64,000 nucleotides of DNA from Chromatiaceae bacterium (GTDB lineage: Bacteria; Pseudomonadota; Gammaproteobacteria; Chromatiales; Chromatiaceae): the NCBI GenBank assembly GCA_013426805.1, contig JACDZG010000005.1, positions 57,428 through 121,427 on the forward strand, in the 5' to 3' direction. The notes under the pieces are model-generated. The model had not been told where the DNA came from and did not search any database. It worked only from the letters and a program-made list of their open reading frames with translations. A program made the translations under genes and the position numbers. Below are positions 55,535-64,000 of this stretch, in pieces; within the stretch, counting starts at the first letter, position 1, and the number at the start of each line of letters is the position of its first letter.

Positions 55535-56011
55535 ATGGCACTCGCGCGCAAGCTCCAACCCCAGGGCGACGCTCGTCCCGATAGCTACGAAGGCGATCTG
55601 GTAGCTTGGGCCGAGGCGAACGCGGCATTGCTCCGCCAGCGGCGGCTCGCGGAGATCGATGTCGAGCACATTGCCGAGGAGTTGGAAGACTTGGGCAAGA
55701 GCGAACGGCGCGCCTTGGGCAGTCATCTGCGTAACCTCCTGCTGCATCTCTTGAAGTGGGAGTTTCAGCCCAGCCGCCGCGGCACCGGTTGGCAGCGATC
55801 CATCCTCAGCGCCCGGCGCGAAATCGCCGTCATCCTTGAAGACAGCCCGAGTCTGGGCGGCAGCGTCCCGACCCTGATCCTGCGGGAATACCCCACGGCT
55901 AGACGGCTCGCGGCCATCGAGACCAAACTCCAGGCGGATCGCTTTCCATCCGCGTGTCCTTACACCACGGAACAGATCATCGCGGACGTTTATTGGCCGG
56001 GTACCGCCTAG
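55535..56011 (+). CDS. DUF29 family protein
   Basis: 158 aa. YEGDLVAWAEANAALLRQRR, then DVEHIAEELEDLGKSERRAL and SHLRNLLLHLLKWEFQPSRR are hallmarks of DUF29, an all-helical family frequent in cyanobacteria and Chromatiaceae. The C-terminus ACPYTTEQIIADVYWPGTA is also typical. Function unknown. It sits between two repeat hairpins and is separate from the operon downstream. Confidence 0.88.
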   Translation: MALARKLQPQGDARPDSYEGDLVAWAEANAALLRQRRLAEIDVEHIAEELEDLGKSERRALGSHLRNLLLHLLKWEFQPSRRGTGWQRSILSARREIAVILEDSPSLGGSVPTLILREYPTARRLAAIETKLQADRFPSACPYTTEQIIADVYWPGTA

Positions 56012-56060
56012 CGGCACGCGACGGCGGGCCTTGATCATCGTTTCGGCCAGCGATGCTCCT

Positions 56061-56119
56061 TTGGAGTCCAAGGCTTCAGCCTTGGCCTGCCGATCCAAGG
56101 CGGAAGCCTTGGACTCCAG
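56061..56119. repeat. Hairpin with TTGGAGTCCAAGGCTTC arms
   Basis: 25-nt arms at 56061-56085 and 56095-56119 are almost perfect inverted matches around a 9-nt loop. Internal AAGGCTTCAGCCTT is itself palindromic. It follows the DUF29 gene by 49 bp and could end its transcript, but there is no T-run. The stretch 56120-56276 holds no gene. Confidence 0.8.
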
Positions 56120-56276
56120 TCGACTTCCCGGAACCAGGCTCACGGGCCGGCTTCGTGGACACGGGCAGCCGCGGTAGATTAGTCTTTGCCGACCGACGCT
56201 GGATTGATAACGTCCGACCTGACAATTGAAGGAAATCAGTCCGCCGGTGCAAATTTAGGCGGACCCGAGGCAATCG

Positions 56277-57260
56277 ATGGACTCAAGAGAAATTCCCAGT
56301 CTTCACAGCTACTTGGAAGCGGCCTCGGTATCCGGTGATCCCGAGGAACAGGCGTGTGCCCAGAACTTCTTGCTTGACGAACGTCCGCCTGTGGCCGCGC
56401 TGGCCCTGTATCAGCCCCATTTCCTCACGGGCTCTATCAGCGGACTGGACGACTGGTACGGTCGACATCGCGGCTACGCAACGGAGCACCTGTTCATTGA
56501 TCAGGACGAGCCCCTGATTCCCTACACTTTCCGCGAAATCAACATTCGTAACAGGCTGACTCAGATTGATGTGCGTTTGAATCTGATTCGGATCGAGCAC
56601 GCGGCTTGGCCTTGCTCTCTGCGCGGACATTCTTTTGAGGAGATCAAGACCCAGATTGAGGCGTTTAAGTCCGGTGACGTGTCGTCGAGGGCCTACCTTC
56701 AGGGTCTTTGCGACGCCTGGAACCCGGAGCGCGACCAGCGCCCGGCCTATGTCACGACTGAGATCCAGGTCGAGGACTGCCTGGCCGACGGCGTCGTCGA
56801 CTGGGCACTGCAGTTGCGCGACCGTCTGGGGTTAGGCCACTACGACCCTGGCCGTTCCGGACGGCCGGTCGAGATCTTCCTCATGCGCTACCCAGTCGCC
56901 GACGTCATTGCCGCGTCCGCCGGCCAGGGTCACCCGGCGATCCCGACGGTGCTGGATGGTGACATCAACCCATTCTTTTTCCCAAGCCCGCTTCCTCAGC
57001 CGGACGCGACCGAAGCGCTGCGCTACGGCAGAACAGTAAACCTTACTCCGGTAGAAACGGAGAATGATTACCAGATGGGTTGTGAGCTGCTGCACGCGCG
57101 CATCCCTTACCGTCCCGAGCATTTCTATCGCGCCGGCATCATTACCGAACCGGTGACCATGCCGCTGGTGCGCGCGCGTGGTTTTCACCTGCCCTGGGTC
57201 CGTCTCTATGCCGAGCGGGATGACTTCGGGGCGGACTTCTGTGCCGGTGCCGTGCGATGA
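56277..57260 (+). CDS. Unknown protein, first gene of a two-gene operon (327 aa)
   Basis: I do not recognise this family. It is soluble with no signal peptide or membrane helix and is rich in aromatic residues. Notable stretches: LDDWYGRHRGYATEHLF (57-73), IPYTFREINIRNRLTQ, CDAWNPERDQRPAYVTTEIQ, DGDINPFFFPSPLPQPD and GFHLPWVRLYAERDDFGADF at the C-terminus. It looks like a compact mixed alpha/beta domain. ATG 56277 is used; an RBS is not obvious. Its end overlaps the TPR gene by four bases (ATGA), so the two products likely act together. Confidence 0.75.
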   Translation: MDSREIPSLHSYLEAASVSGDPEEQACAQNFLLDERPPVAALALYQPHFLTGSISGLDDWYGRHRGYATEHLFIDQDEPLIPYTFREINIRNRLTQIDVRLNLIRIEHAAWPCSLRGHSFEEIKTQIEAFKSGDVSSRAYLQGLCDAWNPERDQRPAYVTTEIQVEDCLADGVVDWALQLRDRLGLGHYDPGRSGRPVEIFLMRYPVADVIAASAGQGHPAIPTVLDGDINPFFFPSPLPQPDATEALRYGRTVNLTPVETENDYQMGCELLHARIPYRPEHFYRAGIITEPVTMPLVRARGFHLPWVRLYAERDDFGADFCAGAVR

Positions 57261-59347
57261 AGGTGCCTCTCGTTAGCCCGGCGATCGAGCGTTGGAGCGT
57301 CCGACTCACCACTGATCCGGTCCAGGCCATCAGCGACCTGTTGGCCGGCCGCATCTTCCTCGGCTCCTTAGCGCGAGCGCGCCCCTCCGAGGCCCTGATC
57401 CAGATCCTCGCGCCTGACCAGATCCACCCGGTGGATTTGGCAATGCGCGAGTGGCTCGGGCAGGTCATTGGCGTCCCGGCACGCGCCGACCTGCCGGGTA
57501 AGCGTTTCGCCGACGCACTCGTCGATGCGTTCCGCGCCATCCTGCTGGTACCACTGCCCGAATCGCGCGCCTGGTGCGCGCAGCAGCAGGGCCGGCTGAG
57601 GTCCTGGCTGCGCAGTTTTTATTTCGGCCGCTCCCGCGACCCGGAGGCCGCGCTGCTGGTTGCCCTGACCCAGGGCCAGCCGGACCGCCGGCTGCTTGGG
57701 CTGTGGCTCGGGCTCGCCCGACTCTCCGGGGGGGTGTCAGCGGACTATGCCCGGCTCGCCATCACCGGCCTGCGTCTGATGCCGGCGGACGATGAGGGCA
57801 AGGTGGAGCGCTCGGTGCCGACGGCCATGCTGCGTGGAGTGCTGGATTACGGCGAGGCGCTGGCGCGGCGCGGCGATATCAAGGGCAAGACCTGGCTCGC
57901 CGAATTGGACTACCTGGCTGCCGTCTATCCGATGAGTGTCGATCAGTGGGGTCGGCGCTTCCGCGATCTGGTGCAGATGCGGGGTGTCTCCGCGCCGGTG
58001 CGAAAGTGGTTGGATCAGCGCTATCCGGCAGCGTTGCAGGCGCGCGAGGCGAGAACGGTGAGGATCATCCTTGCGCCGCCCGATCCTGACGAACGGCAGG
58101 CGCTCCTGAGACAGCTTCCGGGAAGGCTGAGTGCCATTCGCCTGGAGCTTAAAGCGTTTCTCGACAAGCATCGCCAGTACTGTCGCGAGAGTGGTGATAG
58201 CCACTACCTGATCCGGACCTTCTGCAACCTGGGGGACCGGCTGCTTGGGCCAGATCCAGTCTGGGCGCGCGACTTGGCCCACGAGGCTGCCCGCTGGAAT
58301 CCGCAGAACCCAGTTCCTTGGTCGCTTCTTGCCCGCGCACTGGATGCGGAGGGCGATTGGCACCGTGCCCAGGCAGTTTACTGGCACGCCCGCCGCCGTT
58401 TCCCTTACGACGATAAACGCCACAATCAGTTGGCTCACGCGTTGATCGTCCGCGGAGAGGTCGAACTCGGAGAAGCTGTCTACCGCGCGGCCATGCAGCT
58501 ATTTCCAAACGACCCCTATAGTCGAAATGACCTCGCTCACACCCTGCGCATCACCAACCACTGCGAACAGGCGGTGACGGTGTACCGGGAGGCTCAGCAG
58601 CACTTCCCCCGCGACCCGGCAATCGTCAACGGACTCGCGGATACCCTGATAGACTTGGAACGGCTCGATGAAGCTGAAGATGTCATGCGCTGGGCCGATC
58701 AGCTCGACATGGACGAGCGGAGCGCGGCCAAGCGCGACCAAACCCGCGGTCGCTTGCAACACGCGTTGAGCGGCCAGCCGGTGCGGCTCAAGCAGACGCA
58801 CACCCCCGACGAAGGCCCCGGCGGTGACCTCGATGCCCTGACCGATATTACCGGAGAGGATGTGTCGTATGACCCTGCTATCGGCCGCGCCATCCTGCTG
58901 CGCCGGGTCGGCGGCGATCACCTGGAACGGGCCTGGACAGAAATCGCGACCCTGCCTCCCGGCACCACTCAACTCATCGAGACCGGTCTCTGGCATGCCC
59001 GATCCCAGGGCTGGCGAGCCGCCGCCGATTGGTTCGACCATCACTGGGAGCGCTACGCGGGCGATGGCGTGCTGCGCGTGCACCGCAACCGTGCCCACGC
59101 CCGAGCCGGCGACGCGGTGGACTGGTCCCTGGAGCGGGAGCGTTACCCTTATCTCGCTACCGTGATCGAGACCGAGATCAGCGGTGAACCACCGGCCCGC
59201 ATCCGTCATATCGATCCCGAAGACGAGGATCTGACCGTGGAACAACGCCAGGACGCCTGGTTCCTGGGTTTGATTCGACAGGACAACCCTGTTCTGCGTG
59301 ACACCGCCGAGGAGGATCTGTTGTCCGCAAGGCATCTTCTGGGCTAG
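57257..59347 (+). CDS. TPR-repeat protein of unknown function, second gene of the operon (696 aa)
   Basis: The first ~300 residues are helical with no recognised domain. Around 345-480 there are about four TPR-like repeats with FP-x-D/N spacing (ARWNPQNPVPWSLLARALDA, RFPYDDKRHNQLAHALIVRG, LFPNDPYSRNDLAHTLRITN, HFPRDPAIVNGLADTLIDLE). The C-terminal ~200 residues hold an acidic linker (TPDEGPGGDLDALTDITGED) and a further helical region. No signal peptide. TPR arrays mediate protein contacts, so it may scaffold the 327-aa partner. No enzymatic motif is visible. Confidence 0.8.
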   Translation: MKVPLVSPAIERWSVRLTTDPVQAISDLLAGRIFLGSLARARPSEALIQILAPDQIHPVDLAMREWLGQVIGVPARADLPGKRFADALVDAFRAILLVPLPESRAWCAQQQGRLRSWLRSFYFGRSRDPEAALLVALTQGQPDRRLLGLWLGLARLSGGVSADYARLAITGLRLMPADDEGKVERSVPTAMLRGVLDYGEALARRGDIKGKTWLAELDYLAAVYPMSVDQWGRRFRDLVQMRGVSAPVRKWLDQRYPAALQAREARTVRIILAPPDPDERQALLRQLPGRLSAIRLELKAFLDKHRQYCRESGDSHYLIRTFCNLGDRLLGPDPVWARDLAHEAARWNPQNPVPWSLLARALDAEGDWHRAQAVYWHARRRFPYDDKRHNQLAHALIVRGEVELGEAVYRAAMQLFPNDPYSRNDLAHTLRITNHCEQAVTVYREAQQHFPRDPAIVNGLADTLIDLERLDEAEDVMRWADQLDMDERSAAKRDQTRGRLQHALSGQPVRLKQTHTPDEGPGGDLDALTDITGEDVSYDPAIGRAILLRRVGGDHLERAWTEIATLPPGTTQLIETGLWHARSQGWRAAADWFDHHWERYAGDGVLRVHRNRAHARAGDAVDWSLERERYPYLATVIETEISGEPPARIRHIDPEDEDLTVEQRQDAWFLGLIRQDNPVLRDTAEEDLLSARHLLG

Positions 59348-59352
59348 ACGTG

Positions 59353-59382
59353 CTAGTACATGATGTTCCGGCAAGCGCCTTA
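59353..59382. repeat. End fragment of the 163-bp palindromic element
   Basis: 26 of 30 positions match 1202-1231, including TCCGGCA and CGCCTTA. It ends 2 nt before the hydroxyacid dehydrogenase ATG and fills nearly the whole 37-bp gap after the TPR gene. Confidence 0.65.
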
Positions 59383-59384
59383 AC

Positions 59385-60328
59385 ATGTCCAAACGACCCC
59401 AACGCGGCGTCTTCCTCGACCTCGCCAGCACCGATCGCGGCGACCTCGATCTGGGCCGGCTGAGCGCGGCCTGCGCCGCCTGGGCCTTCCACGAGGCGAC
59501 CCGGCCCGACCAGGTGTTGGAGCGGCTGAGCGCGGCCGAGGTGGTGGTGACGAACAAGGTGGTGCTGGGTGCTGCGCTGCTGCGGTCGCTGCCCCGCCTG
59601 CGGCTGATCTGTGTGGCCGCCACCGGGACCAACAATGTGGACCTGGAGGCCGCCGCCGCGCTCGGGATCGCGGTGCGCAATGTCACCGGCTATGCGACGG
59701 CCTCGGTGGTTCAGCACTGCTTTGCCTGCATCCTGAGCCATGTCACGCGGCTGCCGGATTACCGGGCCTCGGTGGCCGCGGGCGACTGGTGCCGGAGCGC
59801 GCATTTCGGTCTGCTCGATCACCCGATCGAGGAGATCGCGGGTCAGACGCTGGGGATCGTCGGGTTCGGTGAACTCGGCCGCGCCGTCGCGCGCCTGGCC
59901 GAGTGTTTCGGCATGGCGGTCCTGACGGCGGCGCGGCCGGGCGGCGACGATCGGCCGGGGCGCATCCCGCTGCATGAGTTGCTGCCGCGGGTCGATGTGC
60001 TGTCGCTGCACTGTCCGCTGACGCCGCAGACCCGTGGACTGATCGGCGCGCCCGAGTTGGCCCTGATGAAGCCCCGTGCCTTGCTGCTCAACACCGCCCG
60101 CGGCGGTATCGTCGACGAGCCGGCGCTGGCCGCGGCGCTGCGCGCTGGGCAGCTCGGGGCGGCGGTGTTGGACGTGCTGTCCGTTGAACCGCCCCCGCCG
60201 CATCACCCGCTGCTCGCCCCGGATATTCCGAACCTGTTCCTGACGCCTCATGTGGCCTGGGCCAGCCGCGCGGCCCGCCAGCGACTGATCGATGCGGTGG
60301 CCGCCAATATCCAGGGCTTCGCGACGCG

Positions 60329-60332
<4 letters not shown>
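59385..60332 (+). CDS. D-2-hydroxyacid dehydrogenase (glycerate dehydrogenase / hydroxypyruvate reductase-like)
   Basis: 315 aa. NAD loop [20 protein letters not shown]; catalytic Arg in [13 protein letters not shown], Glu in [13 protein letters not shown], and His in [34 protein letters not shown] is the N-terminal substrate region. The His-Val-Ala-Trp-Ala signature favours glycerate dehydrogenase (HprA). It would reduce hydroxypyruvate or glyoxylate; a role in the glycerate/serine or photorespiratory route is inferred. It overlaps the convergent YgiQ gene by four bases. The TTAAC just before the ATG is repeat-derived. Confidence 0.9.
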
Positions 60333-62479
<2,147 letters not shown>

Positions 62480-62903
62480 GGTGGCCGTGTCGCGGTCCGC
62501 AAAGACGGCATTGTAGACCCAGGCACCAGGGATCAACCGGACTGACTGGAAGGCAATGGCGGTGAAGCGGCGGTCGGCGTGCTCCCGAGCGGGCCGGGAG
62601 CGCCAACCAAGGTCGATCAAGCAGTGCAAAAAATCAGGAAAATGGCTCGCACAAAGACATCAAGAGAATAGATTGATGAATGCCGGGATGTTGGTTGAAG
62701 ACGCGCGTTGACCGTCTGTTGTTGCTTGACAGGGCATGACCTCGCGCGCTTGACCCGACCGACGGGACTGGTGTCGATGTGACTGAAGTCGCATCGACAC
62801 CCAAGTTCCGGAAACTCCGCGCGACGCAACAACGATTTCCGAAAAGTTGCATACGGCACTGTGCGGGGGCCGCGTGCGCCCCCGTTACGGTGTCCCCGGC
62901 CCG
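62480..62903. other. 424-bp gap between ygiQ and the repeat protein
   Basis: Its ygiQ-proximal part may be an N-terminal extension of that gene (open to 62629). A hairpin lies at 62771-62800 and a GGGGGC...GCCCCC stem near 62862-62880 just past the stop of the repeat-protein gene, a possible terminator without T-run. No other gene is supported. Confidence 0.5.
62771..62800. repeat. 30-bp hairpin between ygiQ and the repeat protein
   Basis: GTGTCGATGTGAC and GTCGCATCGACAC pair with one mismatch around a TGAA tetraloop. Located in a 424-bp gap; may act as a bidirectional transcription or mRNA-end structure. Confidence 0.65.
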
Positions 62904-64000
62904 TTACCGGGCGACGGTATAAACCGCCGTTTTCTGGTTATTGTTCTCGCTGGTTTCCTGGGTGTCGCAGTAGCTGTCCACGAAAGCGCGCAGGGTCTTG
63001 GTCCCGGCGGTTCCCCCGAGCAGTCCGCTGACAGTCAGAGTGGTGGTCGCGCCTGCCGCCAGGGTGCCGACACTGATAAAGCTATCGCCATCCGTACGAC
63101 AGGTCGGAACCGTCGGTTGATCGGTCCAGACATCCAGATAGCCTCCATGGCCGCTCCCCGTGCCTTGGTTCTTGACCGTCACGGCGGCACTGAAGGTTGC
63201 GCCGGTCCTCGGGGTGCTGGGGGTCAGGACGATGCGGGTTACCACGAAATCGGGCGTCGACTGCCGTACGGTGTACGCTTTGATGAACTGGTTGTTCGTC
63301 TCATTAGGCTCCGCGGTTTGGCACTGGCTGTCGACGAAGACACGCAGGGTCTTGGCGCCGGCCGTCCCGGCCCGCAGGTTGTTGACCGTGACGTTGCGTA
63401 CGGCACCCGCGCCGAGGCGTGTCATGATCGCGGATCGGTCCCCGACCGCGCTGCAGCCCTGGGGATTGGCCTGGTTGGCCCAGACCTGCACTGTTCCGGG
63501 AGCCCCGGAAACCGTGCCCTGATTCCGCACCGTGACGGTGGCGCTGAAGGTCCCGTTGGCGGACGGGTCAAGCGGGTTCAGGGTTACACCGGTCACCACG
63601 AAATCGGGGGCGGGCGCCGCCGCGAACCCGGTAACCGGCGCTGGAATCGGGCGGTCCGTGGTGGTGCCGTCGCCGAGCTGGCCAGACCAGTTGGAACCCC
63701 AGGCCCAGAGGCTGCCGTCGGTCTTGATGACCAGGGTGTGAAGCCCGCCGGCTGACACGGCCGCCACCCCGGTCAGGACCTGGACCGGCGTCCAGCGATC
63801 GGTGGTAGCGCCGTCGCCGAGCTGGCCGTACTCGTTCGATCCCCAGGCCCAGAGGTTGCCGTCGGTCTTGAGGGCCAGGGTGTGCCCATCGCCGCCTGAC
63901 ACGGCCGCGACCCCGGTCAGGACCTGCACCGGTGTTGAGCGATCGGTGGTGGTGCCGTCGCCGAGCTGGCCAGACCAGTTGGAACCCCAGGCCCAGAGGC
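62904..64000 (-). CDS. RCC1-repeat and CARDB-domain protein (N-terminal part outside window)
   Basis: The visible 365 residues are the C-terminus of a gene that runs off the right edge. It begins with RCC1 beta-propeller blades (LWAWGSNEYGQLGDGATTD, VAAVSAGGLHTLVIKTDGS). Two CARDB domains follow: PDFVVTGVTLNPLDPSANGT and PDFVVTRIVLTPSTPRTGAT mark their starts; each ends with a disulfide-type FVDSQCQTAEPNETNN or FVDSYCDTQETSENNN. CARDB domains are Ig-like adhesion modules on secreted proteins, so this is probably extracellular. RCC1 blades are commonly involved in protein interaction. Confidence 0.87.
   Translation of the reverse strand, partial: LWAWGSNWSGQLGDGTTTDRSTPVQVLTGVAAVSGGDGHTLALKTDGNLWAWGSNEYGQLGDGATTDRWTPVQVLTGVAAVSAGGLHTLVIKTDGSLWAWGSNWSGQLGDGTTTDRPIPAPVTGFAAAPAPDFVVTGVTLNPLDPSANGTFSATVTVRNQGTVSGAPGTVQVWANQANPQGCSAVGDRSAIMTRLGAGAVRNVTVNNLRAGTAGAKTLRVFVDSQCQTAEPNETNNQFIKAYTVRQSTPDFVVTRIVLTPSTPRTGATFSAAVTVKNQGTGSGHGGYLDVWTDQPTVPTCRTDGDSFISVGTLAAGATTTLTVSGLLGGTAGTKTLRAFVDSYCDTQETSENNNQKTAVYTVAR
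63660..64000. repeat. Tandem 144-bp repeats encoding RCC1 blades
   Basis: CGCCGAGCTGGCC recurs at 63671, 63815 and 63959, exactly 144 bp apart, equal to 48 codons. Units are highly similar at the DNA level, so the array probably grows or shrinks by recombination; it continues beyond the window. Confidence 0.85.

Overview
The window is GC-rich and carries a typical gammaproteobacterial gene set: pilMNOPQ-aroKB, trkAH, fetAB, trmB, type I queF, hemW, mdh, thiC and ygiQ. Uma2 and DUF29 proteins, many palindromic intergenic repeats and large glycan loci resemble purple sulfur bacteria (Chromatiaceae). That family assignment is an inference from gene content, with no marker gene to confirm it. No rRNA, tRNA or CRISPR array was recognised.

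Layout. 1-12.1 kb is housekeeping: a PPK2 polyphosphate kinase fragment, queF, trmB-fetA-fetB, an unknown protein, tatA, trkA-trkH, an orphan TRAP binding protein with hemW, rpmE, mdh and a conserved unknown protein. 12.2-19.6 kb is the type IV pilus secretin operon followed by the shikimate genes aroK and aroB. 19.5-30.5 kb is the first half of a surface-polysaccharide locus: CapD-like dehydratase, SDR epimerase, GtrA, GT2, a large membrane protein, GT4 and an asparagine-synthetase-like amidotransferase. 30.6-39.2 kb is a type I restriction-modification island on the minus strand, ordered hsdM, hsdS, a Phd/YefM antitoxin with a truncated RelE-like toxin, MNT nucleotidyltransferase, HEPN protein, hsdR. 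HsdR ends in a YgjP-like metallopeptidase domain. 39.3-46.7 kb resumes the glycan locus: methyltransferase, flippase-like protein, GT2, second amidotransferase, a decayed membrane-protein paralogue and its intact copy. 47-55.1 kb holds a DUF4124 protein, folD-fchA, a Uma2 protein, a degenerate REC-GGDEF-EAL regulator, a TPP riboswitch with thiC, and a second Uma2 protein. 55.1-62.5 kb has repeats, a DUF29 protein, a two-gene operon of unknown function with TPR repeats, a D-2-hydroxyacid dehydrogenase and a YgiQ radical SAM protein. The window ends inside a secreted-type RCC1/CARDB repeat protein.

The most notable points are: (1) a restriction operon in which an MNT/HEPN pair is joined to hsdR by 4-nt overlaps, beside a decayed RelE/Phd pair; (2) a ~163-bp palindromic MITE-like element in two full copies plus fragments, two of whose ends lie directly before start codons; (3) an unrecognised periplasmic-type domain shared by three membrane proteins of the glycan locus; (4) the unknown operon at 56.3-59.3 kb.
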